From Citrus sinensis (taxonomy: Eukaryota > Streptophyta > Magnoliopsida > Sapindales > Rutaceae): a DNA stretch of 64,000 bases. Position 1 is the first letter of the stretch; each line of letters begins with the position of its first letter. The translations under genes were made by a program, and so were the position numbers. Shown here one piece after another: positions 34,407-46,292 of the stretch. Where the stretch lies: contig NC_068559.1 in assembly GCF_022201045.2 (NCBI RefSeq), forward strand, positions 28,341,501 through 28,405,500, read 5' to 3'. The notes beneath the pieces were generated by a model. That model saw only the letters and a list, made by a program, of their open reading frames with translations, did no database searches and was not told the DNA's origin.

Positions 34407-35887
34407 TCCGTTTTGGGGACCTTTTCTGGGTAAAATTTACGCAATGGATGATCGGACACATTAACTATACAAAATACGTAGTTCCGCATATTTTGACTCT
34501 TTGAGGTGCTTGTACACAGTATTTTTAAATTTATTTTTTTGTTAATGATTTTATTAAAGTTTACGTCTTCAAGATTTTAAAATTCAAAGTTTTGTTACAT
34601 AATGATAAGGCCTACGCCACATTATTATTATTATTATTAATTATTATTTACGATGTTGTGGTATAAAATTTAAATTTACCTTCACCACAAGAGAAATGGG
34701 ATTTTCATGAAAAATAAAATAAAATAAAATAAAATCTGATCAATGAATCTAATTTGGAACTTGTTTTTTTTGGATAAGAATTTGGAACTTATTTGGACTT
34801 ATTTGTCTGAGCCCATGTGAATTGGTATGAGCCCGTGTGAACTGGATGGGCTATGGTTTCTAAGGCGAAGTGTTTAGTGACATTTGCGACAGGTGCGCCT
34901 GCCATCGCAAGAGGCGGCTCATATATGAGACTATTTTTTTTTTTAATAAATTAATTAACTTAGTTTTAATTTTTTTAAACTATCGACTAATCAAAATATA
35001 TGTGAAACTGTCACAATTATACTTCGACAAGTTATTTTCTGTATTTTTTTTTCTGTCATTGCTTTACCATAATGGATGAATTAAAAAATATAACTAAATT
35101 GATAAAAACAAAGTTTAAAGAAAATAAAATGACACGTCTACTAACTAAATAATTAAAATAACTTATTATCTCGAGCTCTTTCGAAAAGATTAACACCGAA
35201 TTTTGAATAATGATATATTTGTACAAAAATTTTGCACAACAACACTAAAGTCAAAGTAAACAAAAAAAAAATCTTATAATAAAGAATATATTTTTCTTTA
35301 ATGATTATGTATGTATTATTTTTTATATTAATCAATGGTGTTTGATAAACGAAATAACTCTCAAAATGATGACTTAAAAGTTTATTAATTATCCACAACA
35401 ATTGATAAGATATACTCCCTTTATATTTAACCAAGTTTATTTTCTTAGATTTATCAAAAAATAAACTTATTTTATTTTTAAAAAAATATAATATTTCTTC
35501 ATCAATACTCTTATTCTAATTTTTTCCCCCTCAACAATAAACAAACGTTTTTTTAAGACGAACAATAAGAGTACTTCAATAATAATAATACGCGGATGAT
35601 TTTTAGAAATTCGTTCGTTTATTTGTCAAAGTAAATCTATATATAAGAGAAGTAAATTTATATTTAATTTCATATGAGACTTTTTTTTTTTTTTGGTGAG
35701 ATTTGATGAGATAACAGGAGACATTTTTCGTTGGTCAATTCACGATAAACTCTTTTTTAGTTTAGTTTTTTTTTTTTTTTTTTTTTTGTGGTCCTTGTAA
35801 TTGGTCAGTAGTAACGTTAGTTAAAAGTGAAAACAGAAAGCATATTCGAATCTCTATTTCTTCAATATTATTTTATCACTCATTTTC

Positions 35888-35919
35888 ATTTCTTCTTCTT
35901 CTTCTTCTTCTTCTTCTTC
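35888..35919. repeat. (CTT)n tract in the probable PAP 5' leader
   Basis: About ten CTT repeats end 44 bases before the PAP ATG. CTT/GAA repeats in 5' UTRs are common in plant genes. Confidence 0.85.
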
Positions 35920-35963
35920 AGCCTCCTTCAACAAACAGTTTCTCCTCCACCACCACGACGGAG

Positions 35964-38378
35964 ATGAAAATGATCCCTCTCTTAATTCTCCTCTTTCTAG
36001 CCCCCACCCCATCTCTATCCGCACCCACCACGCTCACAGTCACCCCCAAAACCCTTACCAAATCAGGCGACACTGTTTCAATCCAATGGTCAAACGTCCC
36101 CTCCCCTTCAAAGCTCGACTGGCTCGGCATCTACTCCCCGCCCGACTCGCGCCACGACCATTTCATCGGCTACAAGTTCCTCTCCGAATCACCCACATGG
36201 GCTTCCGGGTCGGGCTCAATTTCAATTCCCCTCACCAACCTCCGCTCCTCGTACTCCTTCCGGATCTTCCGCTGGGCCGACTCCGAAATCAACCCCAAGA
36301 AGCAAGACCACGATCACAACCCTCTCCCCGGTACGGCCCACTTGTTGGCTAGTGCCGGGTCTGTCGGGTTCGAGACGGGACGGGGCCCCGAGCAGGTGCA
36401 CTTGGCGTTCACGGAGGATGCGAGTGAGATGAGGGTGATGTTTCTGGCGGAAGATGGGGAAAAGAGGTATGTGAAGTACGGTGAGAAGAAGGATCAGATG
36501 GGACAAGTGGCGGCGACAAGTGTGGAGAGGTATGAGAGGGATCAAATGTGCGATAAGCCTGCGAATTCGAGCATTGGCTGGAGGGATCCTGGCTGGATTT
36601 TTGATGCTGTTATCAAGGGTTTGAAGAAAGGTGTGAGGTATTATTATAAGGTATTTAATCATTTCTTCATTATTTGTTGTTTAAATTTTGTTTTGATTAC
36701 TGTGTTATCGTTGTCAGCTAATTAGCTTCATTGCGTGTTTAGCTTTAGTTTGGTAGCTTGATCAGGTCGCGCCACTTTTGGAATAAATCGCTGCTACTAT
36801 GAGTAGACGAGCGGCTTCATTTGCAATATTGCATAATTTAGCCTGGCTGCTGTGCTAATATTATTTTTCAAGTAATAATGAGGCGTGATTTATGAGTTGT
36901 AACATCTCGTTTTTTTGGTAGTCTATGGTTCAAAAACCTGCTCTAAATGTGCCTCCCGAAGATTTATTCACTTAGCATGATTGCGATTTATATGCATGTG
37001 ATTAATCTATGTATTAGATTCTTCCCAGTATCTGAGTTAGAACAACTATGCTTTGTTGTTGCAGGTTGGGAGTGACTCTAAAGGTTGGAGTGAGACTCAT
37101 AGCTTTGTGTCTCGGAATGAAGACTCAAATGAAACTATAGCTTTCCTATTTGGAGATATGGGGGCTGCAACACCATATACAACATTTGAACGTACACAGG
37201 ATGAAAGTATATCAACCATGAAGTGGATCCTTCGCGATATCGAAGCTCTTGGTGACAAACCTGCTTTTGTTTCGCATATTGGAGATATCAGCTATGCAAG
37301 GGGATACTCATGGTTGTGGGACGAGTTTTTCGCACTTATTGAGCCTGTTGCTTCCAGAGTAGCATATCATGTCTGCATTGGCAATCATGAGTATGATTGG
37401 CCGTTGCAGCCTTGGAAACCTGATTGGTCATACACAGTTTATGGGACCGATGGTGGTGGTGAATGTGGAGTACCCTACAGCCTTAAATTTCACATGCCTG
37501 GGAACTCATTAGAGCCAACTGGAACCCGTGCTCCAGCCACTCGAAATCTCTATTACTCATTTGATATGGGGGTGGTACATTTTGTTTACATATCAACCGA
37601 GACCAATTTCCTTTGGGGAAGTAACCAATATAACTTCATAAAGCATGATCTAGAGTCAGTTGATCGGAAGAAGACCCCATTTGTTGTAGTCCAAGGGCAC
37701 AGGCCAATGTACACTACAAGCAATGAAAACAGAGATGCCCCGTTGAGGAATAGAATGCTTGAGCACTTGGAACCTTTGTTTGTGGAAAACAATGTGACTC
37801 TTGCATTATGGGGTCATGTCCATAGATATGAGAGGTTCTGCCCACTGAATAATTTCACATGTGGAAGCATGGGCATGGATGGGGAGCACTCAGAGGCATT
37901 TCCGGTTCATATTGTGATCGGGATGGCTGGACAAGACTGGCAGCCGATATGGCAACCTAGACCAGACCACCCAGATGATCCAGTCTTCCCTCAGCCTATG
38001 CGATCTTTGTACCGTGGGGGTGAATTTGGATATACGAGGTTGGTTGCCACAAAGGAGAAGCTCACACTTTCTTATGTAGGGAATCATGACGGAGAGGTGC
38101 ATGATATGGTTGAGATCCTTGCATCTGGACAGGTTCTCAGTGGTGATGTTACTGCGAGTGTCAAGGAAAGTGAAACTACCAGTGGTAGTGGTAGTGGGTC
38201 TGGTTCTGGACCTAGAGGTGAGTTAACCAAGTCTACTTTTTCATGGTTTGTCCAGGGAGCAAGTATCTTGGTGCTGGGGGCTTTTGTGGGCTATGTCATT
38301 GGCTACATTTCACACACCAAGAAGGCAGCTACATCAGGAAGGAGCTGGACTCCTGTTAAGACTAACGAAGATGCATGA
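35964..38378 (+). CDS. Purple acid phosphatase, PAP2/PAP9-type, C-terminally membrane-anchored; 2 exons
   Basis: Exons 35964-36650 and 37065-38378 encode 666 residues. An N-terminal hydrophobic segment ([17 protein letters not shown]) precedes a fibronectin-like domain and then the metallophosphatase domain. All five metal-ligand blocks are present: GDMG (about 259-262), GDISY (302-306), GNHE (335-338), VVQGH and GHVH. Databases often label this subgroup 'probable inactive', but no ligand is missing here. Near the C terminus a Ser/Gly linker is followed by one membrane helix ([18 protein letters not shown]) and a short basic tail. In Arabidopsis PAP2 this tail anchor targets the protein to the outer membranes of chloroplasts and mitochondria, where it affects protein import and carbon status. 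The single intron splits the gene after YYYK. A strong hairpin lies in the 3' UTR. Confidence 0.95.
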
Positions 38379-38501
38379 ACTATAAATAGCAGTGATAATA
38401 TTTTGCTAGAAATTGCAAATGATTGTGTTTTTTAATTTTCGAAACTTGTTTCCTCCATGGGATTAGGTTTTGAAGTTTCGAAGCAATGGTATTCTACTTC
38501 T

Positions 38502-38538
38502 TGGCCTGCAATTTGGCTATGGCCAAAATTGCAGGCCA
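38502..38538 (+). other. Strong hairpin in the PAP 3' UTR
   Basis: TGGCCTGCAATTTGGC pairs with the downstream GCCAAAATTGCAGGCCA, giving a 16-bp stem with one bulged base and a 4-nt loop (TATG), 124 bp after the stop codon. It is the most stable short fold-back I noticed in a transcribed region of this window. It might affect mRNA stability or polyadenylation, or be the remnant of a tiny inverted insertion. Confidence 0.6.
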
Positions 38539-38870
38539 CATGTACAAGTTTTTGTAAATACGAAAGTTATCAACATATTTATTGTGAAATAAAAATACTA
38601 GACGAGGTGTTTCACTTAGTATATAGAATTGAGTTTTTGAGTTGTGTTGTAATGCTCGGATGAATGTGTTTGATATCTCGTATTATTTCAACCTTAGTAT
38701 TTTTAGCTTATGTATAGCGTACATTTTGTTGGAAACTCTAGTGAAAGAGGGCTACTGAGGCTGTCTCATTGTTTTAGGATTTTTGAAGGATCATTTGTCA
38801 TAAGCCTATTAAAAGCTACGTGACAGTAATCTGTTTCTTTCCATTTCTTGAGTAGCCAACTTTCAAATCA

Positions 38871-39126
38871 GAATGGGGTTATTTTAACTTAAAATTTTGA
38901 CATAAATTTTGAGCTATTGATTTCTAGTAATCTAATGATAAATATTGAATATCAAAGTAGCATCTAATGATGATTGTTGATCCATCTTTAGATTTCTTGA
39001 ATGGAGTTATTTTAACTTAAAAATTTGACATAAATTTTGAGCTATTGATTTCTAATAATCCAATTATAGATATTGAATATTAAAGTAACATCTAATGATG
39101 ATTATTAATCCATCTTTAGATTTCTT
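38871..39126. repeat. Tandem direct repeat, 2 x 128 bp
   Basis: Unit 1 (38871-38998) and unit 2 (38999-39126) are about 92-95 % identical, each starting GAATGG(G/A)GTTATTTTAACTT and ending CATCTTTAGATTTCTT. They are non-coding and lie between the convergent PAP and SNAP genes. Confidence 0.9.
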
Positions 39127-39519
39127 AAAATTTTAATGAAAAAAATTTCTGCAAACAATATATCATGCAAGCCATTAGATTAACGTATCATCAAATTGAT
39201 CATTTGATTAAAAAAGAAAAAAGTAATTTTGCGGCTTTACATGGTTCGCTGAACGATTTGTTTCATTGTATCTATTTGAAAGTATACAAGAACACAAAAA
39301 GAATTCAAAAAATGATATTCATCCCATCATTAAATCCCCACGTGAACAAAAATGAAGAAGATAACAATTGCATATATTACGCATAAGATTAAGAAGGGAG
39401 ATTAAAGAATCCAATAGTGTGAGGTGAAAAGATTGAATCAAAAGGAGGGAGGAAAAAGGCCATTGGAGCGATTATAGGAAAGTTCATGGTGTTGGTATAC
39501 GCAGAAATCCATGGTGATT
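39127..39519. other. Spacer between convergent PAP and SNAP genes
   Basis: This holds the SNAP gene 3' UTR next to 39520 and otherwise AT-rich spacer. The 73-codon plus-strand frame here shows no domain. Confidence 0.5.
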
Positions 39520-40711
39520 TTACTTTCCAAGCAAATGGCGTGCACGCTGGTTCGCACCTTTAACCCGAGAGTTGAGCTCATCCACATCCGCGTCAAGATG
39601 ATCCAGAGATTTGTTTTGCCTACATTTTATAGAGATTATTAGAATAGAGACTGAGACACTGAGTGTGTGTATGTGCATTTGTTAGAATTTGGTACAAAGC
39701 AACTAACCTGTCAAGTTCACTCCCCATATCGACTGCCATGCCCTTTAGATCACCCAAGATATTACTTAGATCTGAAAGTGCATCATCTTGTTCGGCTTTC
39801 TCCATCTGGTTTTGATAACACGTAAATAAATGCCAGTCTGATAAGTCAAAGCCATTAAAACGTGTACACAAGTGATCCACAACATTTGCATAGCACTAAC
39901 CTCAACTTTCTGCATTGCATTTGCTGGTTCAGGAGGGGGTGTTCGACCAGCTGAGCGTGGCTTGGGTACAGGTGCTACGCCCAATTTTTCCCTCTCCCCT
40001 TTGTTTACACCTTTTTTGGACGAATGATCTGCCAAGCCAACAAAGTTAACCACAATTTTCATGTTTCATCGAAATGGAGTTATGCAAGTAAATGAAAAAG
40101 CAGAAATTTGTATTGTATTAGAAGAAAACCTGGTGTGTCTAAAGGCCCTGCAATATTTCGGGTCTTCTTCGGCTTCCACGTCTTTGAGAACATGCCCCCA
40201 AGATTATTTAACTGCTTCTCACCCTGGCATTGAGAAATCAATTATGATAACAACACACTGAAGCCAAAACAAAAGAAGAGCACCATATAATGAGCTTAAT
40301 TACCTTACTCAAATCTTTCTCTGTATCAGCAACCATATTGTGAGTCCTATGGATTTGCTCTCCCTGCTGATGCAACATGTCGAGTGTCTTTGTAGCGTCC
40401 TCTCTGATATTCTCAGCAATCTTCAGGCAATTATTGACGCTGTTTGTTGTTTCCTCAGCCTTGTAGACGGCGTAATTCTCCAATTCCTGCACACTTTGGT
40501 TCTCTAATCCTCCTGAATCGCGGAAATCATTCTTGTAATGGTCTCTTCCCTTGTGATCGTTGCTGAAGTCCGGCGTTATAAGCACAGGCTCGGAAGAAGT
40601 TCTTCTTGCAGGCTTTATAGCTGCCTTCTTATCACATTCATCGTCTGAAGCCGCTACTGGGTTTACTTTCTTCTGCTTTGGCTTTGCAGGTGATCTAAAG
40701 AAATCGAACAT
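39520..40711 (-). CDS. SNAP25-type Qbc-SNARE (SNAP30/SNAP33-like), 5 exons, 275 residues
   Basis: Minus-strand exons are 40711-40304, 40223-40130, 40028-39901, 39805-39708 and 39619-39520, totalling 828 bp with matching phases. The protein starts MFDFFRSPAKPKQKK, has a disordered basic N-terminal part, then a Qb SNARE helix (roughly residues 80-140, with CLKIAENIREDATKTLDML and HRTHNMVADTEKDLSK). A linker contains the plant signature GEKQLNNLGGMFSKTWKPKK, and a Qc SNARE helix follows (LSNILGDLKGMAVDMGSELD, LDADVDELNSRVKGANQRA) to the C terminus. There is no membrane span, as usual for plant SNAPs. Such proteins pair with syntaxins like KNOLLE or SYP121 and a VAMP to fuse vesicles with the plasma membrane or cell plate. 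Its tail-to-tail arrangement with a PAP2-like gene resembles Arabidopsis At1g13890/At1g13900. The frame upstream of the chosen ATG begins only with TTG. Confidence 0.94.
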
Positions 40712-42082
40712 TTTGATTGTATCTATCAACTAAACAACCAGAAACGATTGCTGGTCTCCAAAGTACCGAAAGCCAAGCCAATTACTTGATCCCGGTAGAA
40801 GAGAGCCTAAGAAAAAATAAGCAATCTCAATCGGTTGCAGTCACAGAATTGATAATATATCACTGCTGCATCATCCGCCAATCTTACATGAATCATAACG
40901 AAAAAAAGTAGCAACAAATATCATCCAATTCCAGCCCCAACAATATGGAAATAATGATCAATTAACCGGTGACTAATGCATATAATTCAATAACTATGAT
41001 AAAACCATAAATCAAACATCAAAAGCATATGGAAATTGGGGTACCAACACGGAGCAAGTTTCCCATCACGTAGTGGGCAATTGGACAATGGACATGTGAC
41101 ACAATTATTTAAAAAAAGAAAAATTGTAGATTAAACAGATGGTGGCACGTGGCAATACGGGCAAAGACAGACACGTCAATTAACACCAACCACCATGTTT
41201 GATAACGTAACTACACTGTCCCAAAAATGATTATGATTGTAGAAAATGAAAAGGTAGACTCTTAACAACAAATGGGCACCTGAAATTCATTCTTTTCAAA
41301 GAATCGGAGGAAAAAAATAATTGGGATTGTATTTCTGAGAAGAAGCTTCGTACACAAACCGCAAATGGGTTGTGCGGAAACGAGAGAAGCGGGAAACAAT
41401 TTAACACTTTGGTAAATTTTGTTTACTTTATATGCGATTTTTCTCAATTTATCCCTTTGAAGAAATCAAACAGATGAGAGGCACGGCGTAAAAGAAGAGA
41501 GTTAAGAGTGACAGACAGCTTTTGTAGAACTTTTTTTGACCGTTGGGTTATTTTCAGGCTTTTTTTGGGGGGGGGGGGGGGGGGGGGGGGGTGGGATAGC
41601 TTTGGGCCCAATTTGTGGATCTGGCAACGTGATCCAAATCCAAACCAGCAGAGTTATTCCATAGGACTCACATAATTATATTCATTAACGACCATCATTT
41701 TGAAACCAATTCATCTCCGCTTTGTATACATATATCTACACACACCACACAAGTGTTTGGGACTATATAATCATTCACAAGAAATTCACTATTTTTAAAT
41801 ATTATTAGAAAATTATCAAACACCCACCTAACTTTTCATTATTTAGTAATGATTAATCGGTTTTTTACTGGCAAAGAAAAAATAAGAGCTTTGTTTGATA
41901 TATTTCAAATATTATTTTTGTAATATTTTTCCCCCATAAAAGTGAGAGTTAAAAGTGATAACAAACCAGAGAAAAGAAGGCCCACTTTTTCTACTTCTAT
42001 TTTCATAAGCATTAAAAATTATGTATTTCTAGGTTAAGTACTTAAGTGCATCCATGAATACAAAAGACAGTTATTCAACATA
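40712..42082. other. Promoter of the SNAP gene and intergenic DNA with a 25-base G run
   Basis: This AT-rich sequence contains the SNAP leader and promoter and a homopolymer G tract at 41567-41591. ACGT-type cores (CACGTGG, 41145) occur. There is no gene before the phosphorylase relic starting at 42083. Confidence 0.5.
41567..41591 (+). repeat. 25-base uninterrupted G homopolymer
   Basis: A T run leads into 25 consecutive G residues followed by TGGG. Such a long G tract is rare in plant DNA and could fold as a G-quadruplex. It may also have an assembly-uncertain length. Confidence 0.9.
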
Positions 42083-43218
42083 ATGAGAATTGTTTACCGC
42101 TGTAAGAAAATGAAAGAAATGAGTCCTGAAGAAAGGAAAGCGAGCTTTACTCCTAGGGTATGCATATTTGGAGGAAAGGCATTTGCTACATATGTCCAAG
42201 CCAAAAGGATTGTCAAATTCATCACCGATGGTGGAGTCACTGTGAACCATGATCCAGATATTGGTGATCTTCTGAAGGTATGACTTTGTGCATAATGTCA
42301 ACAAATCATGAAATCTGGTTACAATTTTTTTTTTTTTTTTTTTTTTTTTGCCATTGATAATCTTGGTTGTAGGTTGTCTTTGTTCCTGATTACAATGTCA
42401 GTGTCGCTGAGGTGCTCATTCCTAGCAGTGAGCTGTCCTAGCAATATAAGGTATTTGCTAAATTTGCTTGTACTATGAGGTTGCCACATACTACAATGAA
42501 TAATATATGCAGCGTTATCATCTTTTCGCACTGATAACTGATCCATCTCATATGTATTAGTACCGCTGGAATGGAAGCCAACGAAATGAGCAATATAAAA
42601 TTAATTTGCAATGAATGGATGCATCTGAATTGGAACACTAGATGGAGCTAATGTCAAAATAAGACAAGAAGTTGGAGAAGAGAGCTTTTTCCTCTTTGGT
42701 GCAAGGGCTCACGAAATTGCAGGGCTAAGGAAAGAAAGAGCTGAGGGCAAGGTCAGCAATCAGCATTACCAATACAACAACATATCACAAAGTAGGAAAA
42801 AAAAAAAAAAAAAAAGATTATCGCAATGTTATTCAAAATTGGTCTATGAATTGTTATATATACAATTATGAAGAATTAATGGGATCACTGGAAGGAAATG
42901 AAGGTTATGGCCGCGCTGATTATTTCCTTGTTGGCAAGGACTTTCCAAGTTATATTGAGTGCCAAGAGAAAGTTGATGAGGCATACAGAGACCTGAAAGT
43001 GAGTAACGGTTCCTTAAATTTGGCTGTGCAAATACTTTTTACACTATGATTAATGACATGATTGGAACTGTGAGCAGAGATGGACCAAAATGTCAATCTT
43101 GAACACAGCCGGCTCCTATAAGCTCAGCAGTGATCGGACAATTCATGAATATGCTAGAGATATATGGAGGATTGAACTTGCTGTATTACCAAACGTAAGT
43201 AGAGAGTACAAGCTATAA
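42083..43218 (+). pseudogene. 3' fragment of a cytosolic alpha-1,4-glucan phosphorylase (PHS2/PHO2-type) gene
   Basis: Recognisable exons are 42083-42277 (MSPEERKASFTPRVCIFGGK, FITDGGVTVNHDPDIGDLLK), 42373-42450 (VVFVPDYNVSVAEVLIPSSE), 42561-42751, about 42846-42998 (LMGSLEGNEGYGRADYFLVG) and 43078-43218 ([20 protein letters not shown]). The order and the retained GT-AG introns match the C-terminal third of the enzyme. A TAG stands for the Gln of ELSQ at 42439, the third exon has a further stop and a frame change, and the coding part between it and the next exon is replaced by an A-rich stretch. Everything upstream, including the N-terminal two thirds, is absent. Since introns remain, it came from DNA-level duplication or capture, not from an mRNA. 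It cannot encode a working phosphorylase. Confidence 0.93.
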
Positions 43219-45287
43219 ATATGATTTCGTCGTTACCGCAGCTTTTGTTAATGGGTCAATAAAAGTATTGCAGTTGCATCTGGTAGAAATTAAGAACCAG
43301 CTCCCAGATGTTGGATGACGTTATAAATAAGAATACCAAAATGCTATTTGCTAGATGCTAGTTTTATTTATTTACTTATTAATTATATGATAATATTACT
43401 CAAATTATAAGTATACTGTATGAGATTGCTACTGACACTACAATAGAACACTATTAATATTTACAATCAAATAATTACTGAAATTAATTTTCATTAATTA
43501 ACTAGTTTTAACGTTAGTATATATTTTTTATGTTTAATTTTTCACTTGCTCAGGCATAATGCCACTTAGGCTTTGCGACAATACTACAGATTAATGACAG
43601 TGTAGGCCTTTATGGGCTTTGGGCTTTTGGTTATAAACTTTTGATATACAAAATTATTAGTTAAACATAAATATATAAAGGGGAAAAATCTCTCAAAGTG
43701 GCTCTTGTACTTCTACACCCTGAAAGTTTTGACAAAACACTTTTGGAGTTCCAAGCACTTATATTAATTGAATCTTTGGTTCCCCATCGTCCAACAAGAA
43801 ATAGGCAGTGAGATCAATCTAATTTTTCATCTTTATAATGGTAGCAACGTTACTGGCCAATCACTTGAGCAAGATTAACTTTTATTAATATCAAATTTTA
43901 CTTTTATACAATTCTAATTTATTTCATACCCTTAAATATATATTCCTGCACAACCTCAAGGAGAAACCCATTTCCTAATTAATTTTATATGATTAAAAAC
44001 TTGCACGCTTTTGTTGGGTCGTCAATTGCTTTAAAGTTCTTTATAGAATCATTTTTTAAAAATGTGCTTGTTTGCCATTAAAAGTGGATGGAAACCAGCC
44101 TAATATTCCAATAAGGCATATAAATATAGGTATAAGTCTTTATCTCGTGTGAACGCCCAAATACAGGTGAAATTTTTTTATAAAGATTTGTCCAAAAGAT
44201 GAAAAAAGAAAATTCCCTTATTGTCTATATAAAAAATTAAATACCATTTTATATATTTATATATTTATTTATTTTAGCAGCATTCAAAGAGTTATTATTC
44301 TTCCGTAACCTTTTAAAATGCAAATTTTGGCATCTGACAAAATAAGAACTCATTTTGATGGGGGTGCTTTCATGCCCATGTTGTCGATGGAAAATTGATG
44401 TTAATAACTCACCACCAAGACCTGTGTGAATGCCCAGCTCTATGCAAAAAGTCTACAAGTCACTAGACTAGAGCATGCAGCAAACTAATAAAAGCACTTT
44501 TTTTTATCTCATAAAAAAAGTGATCGCTTTACTTCCTTTCATTGTTTCCCTTCTTGGATGTTAAAATTTCAAATTAGTTGCAGTTTCTCTTTCTCTTTTT
44601 CTCACATCAAGTTAGGCATGCTTCCATTTTGTGTCCATGTCCCCTCCAAGAAGCAAGCATGCAAAAGAACACCACAAAGCAAATTCAAGGAGAAATTATT
44701 TGCGTGAATGAGGGAACTCATCACCCTCTCGCTATCTATAAAGATTCCTCAGCCCATAACCTACATGTCATGCATGCATTGCCTTGCATGTGATTGCTTC
44801 GGCTCAACAAAGTGAATTCCGAACCCAAGTATTAATTTAAAACCCATGCATGAGGTTTCCACATACGGCGGAGCGACTTGTGGGCTAGGATGGGCTCAAT
44901 ATTTTGCGAAAAGTTCCGAATAAGTTATTCTAGAGAAATAGATTTGACAATAATTATATTATCAATTTTTTCGTTACATTTGATAATACTTCAACGTTTC
45001 TTCATACTTTTTCATCTAAGTCTCAATTTCTTTCGCTCCATCCAATCCTATCTTACTCTTTGCCCTACATATATTTGATTATATTTCAACTTCTCTCAAT
45101 TTTTTTTCCTTAGTTCGTTCGATTAAAGAATTGGATTTGACAAAATAATCATCCCCAGTTCATTTATATATGTGTGTGTGTGTGTGTGTGTGTGATATTG
45201 TCGTAAAAACTTGGTGGGCAGCACGCAGGCTATTCATGATTTTGTAACTCCATAGAAACAATATTACGATTTAACTTAGGGTGTGAT
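43219..45287. other. Intergenic, AT-rich
   Basis: Two kilobases without credible coding potential. A (TG)n microsatellite lies at 45170-45194. No terminal repeats with matching target duplications were found in this stretch. Confidence 0.5.
45170..45194. repeat. (TG)n microsatellite
   Basis: About twelve TG units after a short TA run. Confidence 0.9.
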
Positions 45288-46292
45288 TAGGGATGGCAAA
45301 AATCTCCACGGGGACGGGTACTCTCGGGGATTTTTCCCATTCGGAGAGGGTATGAGGATAATTTCATACCAAATTTCTTATTCGAGGAAGGGACGAGGAA
45401 ATTTTTTTACCCAATTTCTTATTCGGGGAGGGGACGGGGATGAGGTGAAATCCCCATCCCCTACCCATTTTCCCATTTTAATTTTTAATTTAATTTTTAT
45501 TTTTTAAAATTACTAGTAAATAAATTATAAAATTTGAATTATAAAATTATAAGTATTGGTAAAAATAAAAAAATCAAAATATTTATATTATTAAACTTTT
45601 AGACCTAATTAACTAATTAAAGTCCTAAATTTTTATTTAGGACATTAAAAAGACCGGACAAATTCTATTAGCCCAAAACTTTTGTTTTAATTTTAATATT
45701 CATTAATATTTTAAACTTAAATCTATTTTTTATTTATCTTAAATCTATTTTTTATTTATTTTTAGATGTTATAATTGCCCACAGCAAATCACAATTTTAA
45801 TATCTAATCTAATCTAATATTTGCTCTTGATTTGCTTCGACTTAACTATTGTGTTGTAAAAGGAATAGTCCACATTTATAAAGTGCCCACGCCACCATTG
45901 AAAAGTTAATTTTGAATCTAAATTTGATTTTATTTATAACAATTTTGTATTAGGCTATTAATTTATTCATGATAGTTTGTATCCCTTGTATACTGTGTTA
46001 CTTACTAAGTTAATGTATGTGACTTTTATAATGGATATTAATGTAAGATATATTTCGAACTTTACTTTTATTTGAATTTTTTATTTTAATATGATTAACT
46101 CAAAATCGAAAAAAAAATGTATTAGTTATTCAGGGATCGGGGACCCTTGGGGATCCCATGTTATTATTCGGGGAGGGGATGATGATTCTCTTAAATAATT
46201 TTAACGGGGATGGGGAGGGGACGGGGACATACGCAAAATATTGGGATGGGTACGGGGAGATTGGTCCCCTCCCCTTCCCATTGCCATCCCTA
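45288..46292. mobile_element. Non-autonomous hAT element, 1005 bp, 8-bp target-site duplication
   Basis: The left end reads TAGGGATGGCAA and the right end TTGCCATCCCTA, a perfect 12-bp terminal inverted repeat of a type common in plant hAT elements. GGTGTGAT flanks both sides (45280-45287 and 46293-46300), a perfect 8-bp duplication as expected for hAT. Near each end are G-rich subterminal repeats (GGGGAGGGGACGGGGAT and variants) in inverted orientation, the likely transposase-binding arrays. The AT-rich interior encodes no transposase. The intact ends and duplication suggest a relatively young insertion. Confidence 0.92.

Larger units (their letters stand above)
34031..35963. other. Divergent intergenic region between the CLE and PAP genes
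   Basis: CLE (minus) and PAP (plus) diverge from this 1.9-kb AT-rich stretch, which holds both promoters. It contains a TTTTC/TTTA microsatellite at 34363-34406, several T runs of 15-25 bases, and a (CTT)n tract at 35888-35919 in the probable PAP leader. No additional coding region is credible. Confidence 0.5.

Noticed and set aside
36222-36662. 146-codon minus-strand frame
   Set aside because: It is the antisense shadow of PAP exon 1, which is GC-rich.
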